Positions 45,563 through 54,227 of a stretch of DNA of 64,000 nucleotides are shown here, piece after piece (position 1 is the first letter of the stretch; each line of letters starts with the position of its first letter). The translations under genes were made by a program, and so were the position numbers. The notes below the pieces were generated by a model. That model did not search any database, was not told the DNA's origin, and was given only the letters and a program-made list of their open reading frames with translations. This DNA is from Burkholderia contaminans (GTDB lineage: Bacteria; Pseudomonadota; Gammaproteobacteria; Burkholderiales; Burkholderiaceae), in the NCBI RefSeq assembly GCF_029633825.1, contig NZ_CP090640.1, positions 3,100,001 to 3,164,000 of the forward strand, given 5' to 3'.

Positions 45563-46624
45563 TTAGGTTGGGCGATGCGCGGCATCGAGGTGGCGGAAAT
45601 GATCGAGGATCAGCGACAGCGTCGTCCACAGCACGCGTTCGGTATCCGCCTGCAGCGTGGGTGCGGGCAGACCGAGCGTGTCGGCCAGCGCGTGCGTGCG
45701 GTCGCGATCGAGCAGCGCCGCGAGGTCCATCGCCGGGGCGAGCCGCCCGCGCTTGGGGCCGTGCACGAGACGGTCCGGCAGGTTCAGGCGCGCGCCGAGA
45801 TCGCGCAGGCATTGCTTGTCCGGATCGGGTGCGATGCTCGTCAGATGCGCGACGACGGCATCGTCGACGAACGGCGGATGCAGGTCGACCGACGCCGCAT
45901 CGAACAGCGCATGGCACAGCGGCAGATAGTTGGCCGACTGATCGCGGCGCAGCACCTGGTCCGCGCCGTCGCCGGTGATGGCCACCTCGACGCCGTCCGC
46001 GGCCATCGCCTCGGCGAGCAGCAGTTTCGCGACCGGATGCAGGTTGAACATCGGCTCCTCGACCGCATGCGTCGTTCTCGGCAACGCCGCGACGAAATCG
46101 GCCTCGTTCACGCGCACGATCTTCACGTTCGCCTGCATCTGCGCGGCCAGTTCGAGTGCCGCATCGCGTTCGCAATAGTCAGGCATGTCGGTCACGAGGA
46201 CGTAGGACGTCACGTGCCGCTGCGCGCCGAGTTCGCGCAGCAACGCGAGCAGCAGCGCCGAATCGAGCCCGCCGCTCAGCGCCAGCGCAACCCGCTTGCC
46301 GCTGTCGAGCGCACGCTGCAGCGACGCGCGCAGCACGGTTTCCAGATCGGCGTGCCGCGGCTGCGCGGGTGCCGGCTGCACGATCAGCCCTTGCGGCGAA
46401 CGGATCAGCGCATGACCGGGCGGCACCGCGCGCACGTCGCGCAACACGGTGCGGCCGACCAGCCGCTCGCCGCTCAGGTAACCCGCGATCGCCGCCGCAT
46501 CCGGCTCGCCGGCCAGTTGCCCCGACGCGTGCAGGACGGCCCGGATGCCGGACGCCGCCGCACCGCTGCGCGGGTGGTAGTGAAGCCGGTCGAAGCCGAA
46601 CGGGTCGCGCGTGCCGACGATCAT
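45563..46624 (-). CDS. Asparagine-synthetase-like amide ligase lacking the glutaminase domain
   Basis: This 353-residue protein has the ATP pyrophosphatase P-loop LALSGGLDSALLLALL (about residue 115) and GDGADQVL, as in AsnB-type synthetases. The N-terminal part begins GTRDPFGFDRLHYH, which aligns with the late strand of the AsnB glutaminase domain. The first hundred or so residues, with the catalytic Cys, are absent. It would therefore need free ammonia or another amine, like beta-lactam synthetases and lasso-peptide cyclases. Its ATG overlaps the radical SAM stop (ATGA). Confidence 0.8.
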   Translation of the reverse strand: MIVGTRDPFGFDRLHYHPRSGAAASGIRAVLHASGQLAGEPDAAAIAGYLSGERLVGRTVLRDVRAVPPGHALIRSPQGLIVQPAPAQPRHADLETVLRASLQRALDSGKRVALALSGGLDSALLLALLRELGAQRHVTSYVLVTDMPDYCERDAALELAAQMQANVKIVRVNEADFVAALPRTTHAVEEPMFNLHPVAKLLLAEAMAADGVEVAITGDGADQVLRRDQSANYLPLCHALFDAASVDLHPPFVDDAVVAHLTSIAPDPDKQCLRDLGARLNLPDRLVHGPKRGRLAPAMDLAALLDRDRTHALADTLGLPAPTLQADTERVLWTTLSLILDHFRHLDAAHRPT

Positions 46625-47499
46625 GGATAACGAGCCTTCAAGGAGTCCACTTCAATGCGTTTGAGGATGCGATGCGGCGCCACCGGCGCGCTGCCGCCCT
46701 GGCAATGCAGGCACGCTTCGAGCGGCGCCTCGCGTTGCAGATAGGCGAGCATCGCGTCGAGCATGCCGGCGGCGTCGCGCAGCGGCAGGCCGTCGGACCG
46801 AAAATCCTTCTCGCCCTTGTAGAGCGTATGGAAATGCGCCGGACGCGTGCACGTGTAGAACATGCCGTCGCGAATCATATGGCAGCGCTCGCGGATCCAG
46901 CAATCGTGATAAAGGCGCTGCGCTTCGTCTCGATCGGTGCCGGGCTGCGCGCGGTTCATCGTCGTGAACACGTCCTGCACCTTCCAGTTCAGGCGCACGT
47001 CGAAGCGCGCGGCCTGGCGCTCGATGTGCGCGACCAGGTCGGACGACAGCGCCGGCTTCGGATAGCGCGAGATCGTCAGCGCATCCACCGCCTGCCAGAA
47101 CGCATCGGTCATCTCGCCGAGCTTCAGGCCGTTCGTCGTGACGGAGATCACGGGCGCGATGCCGGTGGCGCGCACGCGCTGGACGAGTTCGACGAGCGTC
47201 GGATGCAGCAGCGGTTCGCCGCCGACCAGCTTGAACATGCGCGGGCGCAGCACCTTCGCGGCGCGGCGCAGATCGGCCTCGATCGATTCGGGGCTCGCAT
47301 ACCACTCGGGCAGCAGCGGCGACAGCGAGCAACATTCCGCGCAGGTCAGGTTGCAGTGATCGACGATATGCGCTTCCAGCGAGCGCGTCAGCACGCGCCC
47401 GTCTTCGACGCGGTAATCGCGATCCAGCGGCGGCGGAAACACATGCTGCCGCTCGGTGGGCGGCGTCGGATTCGGCATCCGGTTCAGATTCGCATTCAC
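46621..47499 (-). CDS. Radical SAM enzyme with extra C-terminal cysteines
   Basis: This protein of about 292 residues has the cluster motif HCNLTCAECCSLSPL (CX3CX2C), GGEPLLHP and TTNGLKLGE, all usual for the radical SAM barrel. Later cysteines (YHDCWIRERCHMI, MFYTCTRP and EACLHCQGG) resemble a SPASM/twitch auxiliary cluster site. GTG 47499 has AGGA 8 bases upstream and is one base from the previous stop; ATG 47478 is the alternative. Enzymes of this type modify peptides or sugars by radical chemistry. No precursor peptide gene is visible. Confidence 0.83.
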   Translation of the reverse strand: MNANLNRMPNPTPPTERQHVFPPPLDRDYRVEDGRVLTRSLEAHIVDHCNLTCAECCSLSPLLPEWYASPESIEADLRRAAKVLRPRMFKLVGGEPLLHPTLVELVQRVRATGIAPVISVTTNGLKLGEMTDAFWQAVDALTISRYPKPALSSDLVAHIERQAARFDVRLNWKVQDVFTTMNRAQPGTDRDEAQRLYHDCWIRERCHMIRDGMFYTCTRPAHFHTLYKGEKDFRSDGLPLRDAAGMLDAMLAYLQREAPLEACLHCQGGSAPVAPHRILKRIEVDSLKARYP

Positions 47500-47500
47500 A

Positions 47501-48493
47501 TCAGCGTCCTGCTTCCACACAACGGGAAAAGAAATCGACCAGACGGTCGCGCGCATCCACCATCGCGGACGCCATCGTCACCGCGCCGTTCAGATGCGAT
47601 GCAAAGCGCGACGGTTCGTCGAGCCAGCCTTGCACGATCCAGAGCTTGAGCGCGTGCTGTACGCACGCGGCATCGACCGCCCATGCAATCCGCGCGGGAT
47701 CGACCGGCCGGGTCCGCCGATAGGCCAGCACGAATGCTTCCGCCAGATGCGGTGCCTCCAGCGGCAGATGGTTCAGGCAACGCACCAGCTCGTATTCACG
47801 CGGCGCGCCGATCGACGCTTCCCAGTCGAGGATGAGCGGCGGCAGCGTGCCCGTGAACAGATAGTTGAACTGGTTGTAGTCGTTGTGGATCGGATGCTGC
47901 GGATCGTCGGCGGGAAGCGCGTCGATGCTGCCCGGATAGTAGCGGTCGAGCATGCGCAACGCGAGATCGACGTAGCGGCGCAGGTCGTCGGCGGCGTGGT
48001 TCCCGCGTGCGCGGTCCAGTGCGTCGTGCAGGCTGCGGCGCACTGCGTCCGCGTCGATCGCGGTCAGGCGTGCGCGGATCGTGTCGAGCTGCGGCAAATG
48101 AAGCTGCTCGAGACTCAGATGCAACGCGGCCAGACTCGCCCCGAGCGCATCCCATTCGGCCGGCGAAAACGTGTCGTAGGTTCTGAAGCGGCCGGTTTCC
48201 CAGCGCGTCAGCATCGCGTGCGAGCCGTGGCCCGTCCACAGCGATGCGCCCGACGTCGTGCGTTTCAGCGCCTGCACACGGAAGCGCGTATCGCCGTGCC
48301 TCTCGAAGTGCGCGAGCACGGCCGCTTCCTTGGCCGCACGCGCATGATGTTCGAGCGCGTAGAGCTTGACCGCTACGCCGCCGTCATCGGTCGGCAGGTG
48401 CCACACGCGTTCGCCGGCCTGGCGCGGCGGCCCGATGCGGCCCAGCGCGTAGGCCGCGCGGATCTCGTCGAAGGTCGCGGCGAGCGAGTCCAT
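47501..48493 (-). CDS. Aminoglycoside phosphotransferase-family kinase
   Basis: This 330-residue kinase-fold protein has catalytic loop PIHNDYNQFNYLF (about residue 200) and metal loop LILDWEASIG. The N-lobe contains GGVAVKLYALEHHARAAKEAAVL with the ATP-contact Lys. It resembles the choline kinase/homoserine kinase-like branch of the family. ATG 48493 directly follows the TGA of the previous gene (TGAATG). It is the second kinase of this type within 5 kb; the two are only distantly alike. Confidence 0.78.
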   Translation of the reverse strand: MDSLAATFDEIRAAYALGRIGPPRQAGERVWHLPTDDGGVAVKLYALEHHARAAKEAAVLAHFERHGDTRFRVQALKRTTSGASLWTGHGSHAMLTRWETGRFRTYDTFSPAEWDALGASLAALHLSLEQLHLPQLDTIRARLTAIDADAVRRSLHDALDRARGNHAADDLRRYVDLALRMLDRYYPGSIDALPADDPQHPIHNDYNQFNYLFTGTLPPLILDWEASIGAPREYELVRCLNHLPLEAPHLAEAFVLAYRRTRPVDPARIAWAVDAACVQHALKLWIVQGWLDEPSRFASHLNGAVTMASAMVDARDRLVDFFSRCVEAGR

Positions 48494-49243
48494 TCAGATG
48501 TGCTCGGCCGGGCCGTATCGATACGGATGACCGCTCAGGAACGTGTTGTGTCCGACGTAGCGCACCTTGTACATCGCCGGACGAAACAGCACCGAGGGAT
48601 CGTTGTTCGCGATGCCGAGCAGCGGATACAGGTCCTGCCGCACGAAGAACGCGTTGTTGCCCATGTCGTCGCAACAGACGAGCTCATAGCCCTTCTGCCG
48701 GCCGAGATGAACGAGCGATTCGAGGCTCGCACCGTAATAGGTCGAGCCGTCCCATTCGTGGTCCGGGTTGAAGCACATGACCCAACGCTCGGGCGGCGTG
48801 TAGTACGGGTTGTATTCGATCACGACGATACGCGGCTGGAATGCCCGCAGGCCGCGCCAGACCCAGTAGTCGTTGCCGTCGATGTCGATCGACAGCAGGT
48901 CGAAGTCCGCTGGCGTGTTCGCATCGGCGAGCAACGTGTCGATCGTGTCGGGCTGGATGCGGTCGTGGTGCAAGCGAACGCGGTCCACCCCCGCGTAGTG
49001 GGCGGCCAGCTTGCCGAAGCGGTACGCACTCCCTTCCACCAGCACGCCGGACCAATCCCGTTCGCGCAGCAGCCGCGCGGTGTTGCTGTTGCGCAGCCCG
49101 TCGCTCGCGCCGATGTCGACGCAGAAGCGGTTGGTCGGCGCGATCCGCTCCATCAGGCGCGACAGGATGCCTTCCTCGGTGCCCTGTGCATAGAGGCTTG
49201 GCGCAAGGCCGGATAGATCGAGCGGAAGAGGATGGTCCTGCAT
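48494..49243 (-). CDS. FkbM-like SAM-dependent methyltransferase
   Basis: This 249-residue Rossmann methyltransferase-like protein has NRFCVDIGASDGLRNSNTAR as the SAM glycine motif and GVLVEGSAYRFGKLAAHY after it. SIDIDGNDYWVWRGL follows, as in FkbM-type O-methyltransferases. ATG 49243 (MQDHPLPL) is chosen; a longer frame has no support. It is the first gene of the five-gene leftward operon. What it methylates is unknown. Confidence 0.72.
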   Translation of the reverse strand: MQDHPLPLDLSGLAPSLYAQGTEEGILSRLMERIAPTNRFCVDIGASDGLRNSNTARLLRERDWSGVLVEGSAYRFGKLAAHYAGVDRVRLHHDRIQPDTIDTLLADANTPADFDLLSIDIDGNDYWVWRGLRAFQPRIVVIEYNPYYTPPERWVMCFNPDHEWDGSTYYGASLESLVHLGRQKGYELVCCDDMGNNAFFVRQDLYPLLGIANNDPSVLFRPAMYKVRYVGHNTFLSGHPYRYGPAEHI

Positions 49244-49417
49244 CGAGGGGGGGCTCCGGGTCGGAATTGAGGGTGTATCCGGAGCGTAATTTACCCGAAG
49301 TCGATTGACGGGAGGAAACGGGAATCGCGACACTGCCGGGCGTCACCGGAGCGGAAACAATCTATGGGCACCGGCTCCGTCTTGAATGGCCGTGACGCGC
49401 GACTGGACACGTTAGGG

Positions 49418-49535
49418 CACTCACTCTTGCCCCGCGACTCGTCATAAATTTCTCACATTTACCGCCGAAGTCGAACAGCATGCCGTCCGCGCACACGTCG
49501 ACGCTCCGGTTCGCCAGCCCGCTCACGCTCGCGGG
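49418..49535 (-). pseudogene. Decayed duplicate of the ABC-F (ybiT) 3' end
   Basis: About 118 bases align with the true ybiT end at 52003-52120 in the same orientation. Two blocks of 18 and 22 bases are identical (starting 49462/52046 and 49506/52090), with a 1-base indel near the stop. By eye identity is roughly four fifths. Translated leftward it still reads ADGMLFDFGGKCEKFMTS against the real [18 protein letters not shown], then runs past the position of the stop. Confidence 0.82.
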
Positions 49536-49902
49536 ACCGTCTATCCAATCTGATTTCTTAGTAAGTATCGTTCAACATTGACACAAATAGAATACTTAAA
49601 GTCAGATTCGTGGCCACCTACTCACCCCAAAACGCTCAATACCGACAAAGCCGCGGAGAAATCCACCACCAAACAAGATATCGCCAAGGTAGTCTCAAAC
49701 AAATCCGCAAGCTGTACATCAATCTCTAAATTTCTCGCCAAAAACTATTTTTCGAGCACATCAAAGTGCCAATTCTGGGTCACAGAAATATCGACAAACC
49801 ATTCAGCCACACCATCGCTTCAGCGCACCACTCCCGAAAAAACGCACACCAAAAACCACAAAACAACAACTAAAACATCCAAAACAAGCCATAACCCACA
49901 AA
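49536..49902. other. A/C-rich gene-free stretch of the islet
   Basis: The plus strand is strongly A- and C-rich and poor in G, becoming low-complexity around 49840-49915. A 120-residue plus-strand frame (TTG 49578) is Lys/Thr/Ser-rich, overlaps the FRG gene end and looks non-coding. I see no terminator or supported gene here. Confidence 0.5.
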
Positions 49903-50697
49903 CTAAACGCGAGCACTCAAATCCATTTTTATTGACTTAGCCAACCCACCAAGATCACCATATATTGTTTTTGAATTTATGCCCATCTTCCTCAACGCCA
50001 CCGTCGCCCCCTCATAAACCGAACTCGGGACAGTTATCTTTACCGCATCCACCCCCGAGTAAACATTCTCAGAGAGAATATCCCTAACTTTTTTATTGAG
50101 ACCACCCGATATCAGGAACGTCCCCATTTGCCGGTCTATTCTAAGATTAGCCTCAATCGGCTCAGAAACCCAAGCAATATCATAGGAGTATCGATCTATA
50201 ACCTCCTCAAAAATTGAATCCTGCTTCTCAAAAATAGAAAATCTATCCTCCCTAAACAACCTATCACGCCCCCTTATATAATCAATCGACCTATCCATCA
50301 AGTCAGTATAATTTAGATAAAATATTGAAAAATCTCGCCCCAACCTCGGATTATATGTCTCAAGCGCAAAATAAAGCGCCACATAAGGACTCGTAGTAAA
50401 ATCAATCAGCCTAGTAGGCACACCATAATGCTGCATCACCGACAGCCAAGCCAATTTCGATTCAGGACGATGCTCACCACCACAATATATCCTGTATTTC
50501 GACTTGAATGAATTAAGCGAATAATCCTCACACTTTCTTGCCAGATCAGCGGACCAACGATCCCCCAACACCCGCTCCAAAGATGACTCCAACTCCCAAG
50601 CAGCGTCCGCTTGACCGCGAAAAATGTATGGATTTGGCAAGGCGTTTAATTCGCACCCCAACTCCTCCATTGAGGCGACACGTTTTTCTACAATCAT
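49903..50697 (-). CDS. FRG-domain protein
   Basis: This 264-residue protein carries the FRG domain. The name-giving motif is NPYIFRGQADAAWEL (Phe26-Arg27-Gly28) and the second conserved block is HYGVPTRLIDFTTSPYVALYFALE at residues 90-113. Both blocks are complete, which argues for a working protein. The C-terminal half (VYSGVDAVKITVPSSVYEGATVALRKMGINS) has no known signature. Its ATG overlaps the stop of the 275-residue gene by 4 bases, so the two are co-translated. FRG proteins are frequent on mobile DNA; biochemical activity is not established to my knowledge. Confidence 0.82.
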   Translation of the reverse strand: MIVEKRVASMEELGCELNALPNPYIFRGQADAAWELESSLERVLGDRWSADLARKCEDYSLNSFKSKYRIYCGGEHRPESKLAWLSVMQHYGVPTRLIDFTTSPYVALYFALETYNPRLGRDFSIFYLNYTDLMDRSIDYIRGRDRLFREDRFSIFEKQDSIFEEVIDRYSYDIAWVSEPIEANLRIDRQMGTFLISGGLNKKVRDILSENVYSGVDAVKITVPSSVYEGATVALRKMGINSKTIYGDLGGLAKSIKMDLSARV

Positions 50698-51521
50698 TCT
50701 CGAACCTCTCGATACGCAACCTGAATCAAGCGCAGTGTCGTTTCTTTATCTACGTCACTTTCAACCACTACCTTCCTAGCATCTCCATGCAATGAAATAG
50801 AGATCGTCGGTCGCCCACGCTCCTCTTGAATTACCGCAGAAGCTGCATTTCCAGTAGCTGCCGTTGATTTCGCAACAGCAACTACAGTTTCCTCGTTAAG
50901 CGCCGTCCCGGCCACCGAGACGCTCCCCTGATCCCCATTCATCTGTTGACAATAATAAGACATCGGCTTTTGAAAAAGCTCATCCGCATCGATGGGATTA
51001 GGTCCTGTAAAATTTGCCTTAAACCTCTTGATCGCATAGGCGCTCAAAACTTTTTGGATGAATCCTTCTGGATCACGAATCTTATCGACACGCACGTGAA
51101 CTCCCGTCTCCACAACAGCCGTCGTATCCTGAATCAATTGCCCTATCTTCTTTGCAATTACGTCTACATCATTAGCGACGCGCGCCTTTCGCCCAACCCC
51201 CAAAATCCCTAGACTCGCATCAAAATAGACAAATGTGTACGGCCCGGAGTCATCAAGCATTTCCTGAAAATCGCCAGTACCCTCGTCATATTTCTCTACT
51301 GTCGTCCTCGTGATCCTACCTATCGCAAACCTACCCGCATCCGCAGTAATGTTTTCAATATTCCCAATGTGCCAAATATTGTTATACCGCAGCTCCAACG
51401 ACGGCTTTTCACCCAACCCACGCTCAAACAACTCTCGAGGCGTTATCCCCGGATCAAACAATGACACTTGCGCGGGCTTGATAAATTTGATTCGGTAGAG
51501 GTGATATTCACTAGGACGCAT
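50694..51521 (-). CDS. Unrecognised 275-residue protein paired with the FRG protein
   Basis: I do not recognise this protein. It opens MRPSEYHLYRIKFIKPAQ and has a first half rich in beta-type segments (GRFAIGRITRTTVEKY; GPYTFVYFDASLGILGVGRK). A helical middle follows, and the tail TISISLHGDARKVVVESDVDKETT looks like an alternating alpha/beta domain. There is no signal peptide or membrane helix. AT-rich codon usage matches the FRG gene and not the rest of the window. It is the first gene of the two-gene unit; the promoter should lie in 51522-51700. Confidence 0.78.
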   Translation of the reverse strand: MRPSEYHLYRIKFIKPAQVSLFDPGITPRELFERGLGEKPSLELRYNNIWHIGNIENITADAGRFAIGRITRTTVEKYDEGTGDFQEMLDDSGPYTFVYFDASLGILGVGRKARVANDVDVIAKKIGQLIQDTTAVVETGVHVRVDKIRDPEGFIQKVLSAYAIKRFKANFTGPNPIDADELFQKPMSYYCQQMNGDQGSVSVAGTALNEETVVAVAKSTAATGNAASAVIQEERGRPTISISLHGDARKVVVESDVDKETTLRLIQVAYREVRE

Positions 51522-52005
51522 GCTTTGATCTTTATGTATGTTCTATCCGATTGACGCAAGGCGATTACATTCCCCGAAGCCTCTCGCCATGTTTATGCGT
51601 GAACATACCATATGCGCGGCGATCCATCTCTCAATTTCATGTTGCTCATACAACCGCCTCCTTCGGAGACAGGAAATATACGATATCGCGAAATCACCAC
51701 ATGCGATGACCACGCATGCCAGACATGCCCCTCGAAAGAAATCGAAAAATTCTATGAAAGTCAGCCGAACGATTGCGCGATTACGATAATTTTATGTAGA
51801 GCACTCAATTTGGAGTACTTAGATAAAAGGTGGTTCCTCTAGCCAGAACACGAAATTCTGGCATCCTGACGGCCATCACCCGGAAGGAGAAGCGCCTTTT
51901 CGTAGGCAAACAAAAACCCGCTAGGTTTGCACCCAGCGGGCTGTTTGGAGCATCAACTGTCAGGCGCGGAACCTGTTCAGTCAGACTTTCATGCCCTCAG
52001 GACAC
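51522..52005. other. Promoter side of the islet operon and ybiT downstream region
   Basis: The left 300 bases are AT-rich and hold the likely leftward promoter of the two-gene unit. Short plus-strand frames (51538-51789, 51612-51842) have no domain or convincing ribosome site. From about 51870 the composition is host-like and includes the ybiT terminator. Confidence 0.5.
51911..51940 (-). terminator. Terminator of the ABC-F (ybiT) gene
   Basis: CCCGCT (51917-51922) pairs with AGCGGG (51935-51940). Read leftward it is followed by TTTTTGTTTG. It lies 65 bases after the ybiT stop. Confidence 0.75.
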
Positions 52006-53598
52006 TTACTCCTGCCCCTGACTCGTCAGGAACTCCTCGTAATTGCCGCCGAAGTCGAACAGCGTGCCATCCGTACGCACTTCGATGATCCGGTTCGCCA
52101 GCCCGCTCACGAACTCGCGGTCGTGCGACACGAAGATCAGCGTGCCTTCGAACTGCTCGAGCGCGATCTGCAGCGACTCGATCGATTCCATGTCCATGTG
52201 GTTGGTCGGCTCGTCCATCAGCAGCACGTTGTGGCGGCCGAGCATCAGCTTGCCCCAGATCATGCGGCCCTTCTCGCCGCCCGACAGCACCTTCACCGAC
52301 TTCCTGATGTCGTCCGACGAGAACAGCAGGCGGCCCAGCGTGCCGCGCACCATCGTTTCGTCGTCGCCGTCCTTGCGGTACTGGTCGATCCAGTCCATCA
52401 GCGTGATGTCGTTCGGGAACTCCTCGTACGTGTCCTGCGGCATGTAGCCGACATTCGCGTTCTCGGACCACTTCACCGTGCCGTGATCGAGCGTGAGCGC
52501 GCCGAGCAGCGAACGCAGCAGCGTCGTCTTGCCCGCGCCGTTCTCGCCGATGATCGCGATCCGCTCGCCCGGCTGAACCGACAGGTTGAAGTTCTGGAAG
52601 ATCGTGCGTTCGTACTTCTTCGTGATCTCTTCCGCCACCACCGCGACGTTGTGCAGCTTCTTCTCGAACTCGAAGCGGATGAACGGGTTCTGGCGCGACG
52701 ACGGCTTGAATTCCTCGATCTTGATCTTGTCGATCTGCTTCGCACGGCTCGTCGCCTGGCGGGCCTTCGACTTGTTCGCCGAGAAGCGGCGCACGAAGTC
52801 TTGCAGTTCCGCGACACGCTCCTTCGCACGCGTGTTCGCCGCGGCCTGGCGCTCGCGCGCCTGTGCCGATGCGAGCATGTAGTCGTCGTAGTTGCCCGGC
52901 CAGACCTTCAGCGTGCCGAAGTCCATGTCGGCCATGTGCGTGCACACCGAGTTCAGGAAGTGACGATCGTGCGAAATGATGATCATCGTCGAGTTGTACT
53001 CGTTGAGCGTTTGCTCGAGCCAACGAATCGAGTTGATGTCGAGGTTGTTGGTCGGTTCGTCGAGCAGCAGCACGTCCGGCTTCGAAAACAGCGCCTGTGC
53101 GAGCAGCACCCGCAGCTTCCAGCCCGGCGCGACCTCGCTCATCGTGCCGTTGTGGAATTTTTCCTCGATGCCGATGCCGAGCAGCAGCGCACCCGCGCGC
53201 GCCTCGGCATCGTAGCCGCCGTATTCGGCGAACTTGCCTTCGAGCTCGGCAGCGTGCATGTAGTCGTCGTCGGTTGCTTCCGGGTTCGCGTAGATCGCGT
53301 CACGCTCGGTCATGGCGGCCCACATTTCGGTGTGGCCCATCATCACGACGTCGAGCACGCGCACGTCTTCGTACGCGAACTGGTCCTGGCGCAGCTTGCC
53401 GAGACGCACGTTCGGCTCCAGCGCGACGTTGCCGGCGCTCGGCTCGAGATCGCCGCCGAGGATCTTCATGAACGTCGACTTGCCACAGCCGTTCGCGCCG
53501 ATCAGACCATAGCGGTTGCCCTCGCCGAATTTGACCGAGATATTCTCGAACAAGGGCTTCGGCCCGAATTGCATCGTGATGTTGGCAGTAGAAAGCAC
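52006..53598 (-). CDS. ybiT: ABC-F family ATPase, YbiT-like ribosome-associated factor
   Basis: This 530-residue protein has two fused ABC domains without membrane segments. Walker A motifs are GANGCGKST and GENGAGKTT, Walker B with [11 protein letters not shown] and [11 protein letters not shown], and an inter-domain helical linker lies at about residues 240-305. The length and opening [20 protein letters not shown] match E. coli YbiT closely, which supports the GTG start at 53598. ABC-F proteins act on the ribosome. Its 3' end is the junction of the AT-rich islet, and the last codons are duplicated in decayed form at 49418-49535. Confidence 0.92.
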   Translation of the reverse strand: MLSTANITMQFGPKPLFENISVKFGEGNRYGLIGANGCGKSTFMKILGGDLEPSAGNVALEPNVRLGKLRQDQFAYEDVRVLDVVMMGHTEMWAAMTERDAIYANPEATDDDYMHAAELEGKFAEYGGYDAEARAGALLLGIGIEEKFHNGTMSEVAPGWKLRVLLAQALFSKPDVLLLDEPTNNLDINSIRWLEQTLNEYNSTMIIISHDRHFLNSVCTHMADMDFGTLKVWPGNYDDYMLASAQARERQAAANTRAKERVAELQDFVRRFSANKSKARQATSRAKQIDKIKIEEFKPSSRQNPFIRFEFEKKLHNVAVVAEEITKKYERTIFQNFNLSVQPGERIAIIGENGAGKTTLLRSLLGALTLDHGTVKWSENANVGYMPQDTYEEFPNDITLMDWIDQYRKDGDDETMVRGTLGRLLFSSDDIRKSVKVLSGGEKGRMIWGKLMLGRHNVLLMDEPTNHMDMESIESLQIALEQFEGTLIFVSHDREFVSGLANRIIEVRTDGTLFDFGGNYEEFLTSQGQE

Positions 53599-53768
53599 GG
53601 CAGGTCCCGTTAAAGGAGAAATCGACGGAAAACCGTGTATTTTAGCAGGTGTCGGAGAAACTGCCGACCACGCCGTTCCGGCAGCGCATTTCCAGCACCC
53701 TGGCCGCCGCCCGACCGGCCCGCCAACACGACGGCACGCGCCCCACCGCCGTCTTACCGGAATCCCGC

Positions 53769-54221
53769 ATGCTTGCCAGCCAGCTTCGCGAACAACTCGT
53801 CGGCGCATGGCGCCTCGTGTCCTACGAAATCCGCCCGCGCGACGGCAGCGCGTTCACCTACCCGCTCGGCCGCGACGCGCGCGGCTGGATCCTGTACACG
53901 CCGGACGGCTACATGTCCGCCCAGCTGATGGCCGCCGGCCGGCCGCCCTACGCGGACGGCGACCTGCAGGGCGGCACCGCCGACGAGCGCGCGGCCGCCG
54001 CCGGCGGTTACATCGCCTATTCCGGCCCCTTTCAAGTTGCCGACGACGGCACGCTGACCCACGCAATGGACGTCAGCCTGTTCCCGAACTGGATCGGCAA
54101 CGTCCAGCAGCGCGCCGTCAGGCTCGACGGCGATCGCCTGCAGCTCGGCACCGCCGCACCGATACGGATCGACGGCCGGGAAGTCGACGCGGTGCTGCTG
54201 TGGGAGCGCGCAAGCCGCTGA
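53769..54221 (+). CDS. Lipocalin-like domain protein
   Basis: This 150-residue protein has the pattern [19 protein letters not shown] at the start and [16 protein letters not shown], typical of the lipocalin-like (Lipocalin_5) family. A beta-barrel-like repeat and LLWERASR end follow. ATG 53769 is chosen over an upstream ATG because the domain begins there. No signal peptide is present. Ligand unknown. Confidence 0.8.
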   Translation: MLASQLREQLVGAWRLVSYEIRPRDGSAFTYPLGRDARGWILYTPDGYMSAQLMAAGRPPYADGDLQGGTADERAAAAGGYIAYSGPFQVADDGTLTHAMDVSLFPNWIGNVQQRAVRLDGDRLQLGTAAPIRIDGREVDAVLLWERASR

Positions 54222-54227
54222 CGCGCG

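Larger units (their letters stand above)
49536..51900. mobile_element. AT-rich islet inserted at the ybiT 3' end
   Basis: Base composition changes abruptly from about two-thirds GC to clearly AT-rich at about 49545 and back at about 51870. The interval carries two overlapping leftward genes (FRG-domain and unknown). It is bounded on the right by the intact ybiT 3' end with its terminator and on the left by a decayed copy of that end. No integrase, transposase or tRNA is visible, so how it moved is unknown. Borders are approximate to some tens of bases. Confidence 0.75.

Noticed and set aside
49244..49417. Precursor peptide gene before the methyltransferase-first operon
   Set aside because: No short frame with ribosome site and leader-like sequence was found on the minus strand.
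49578..49940. 120-residue plus-strand frame in the AT-rich islet
   Set aside because: TTG start without ribosome site, low-complexity Lys/Thr/Ser composition, overlaps the FRG gene end and no domain.
51538..51842. Two short plus-strand frames upstream of the islet operon
   Set aside because: They overlap each other in different frames, lack clear ribosome sites and domains, and occupy the expected promoter region.
52006..53808. 600-residue version of the ABC-F protein
   Set aside because: The extra N-terminal residues are Arg/Gly-rich and the YbiT-type start is at GTG 53598.
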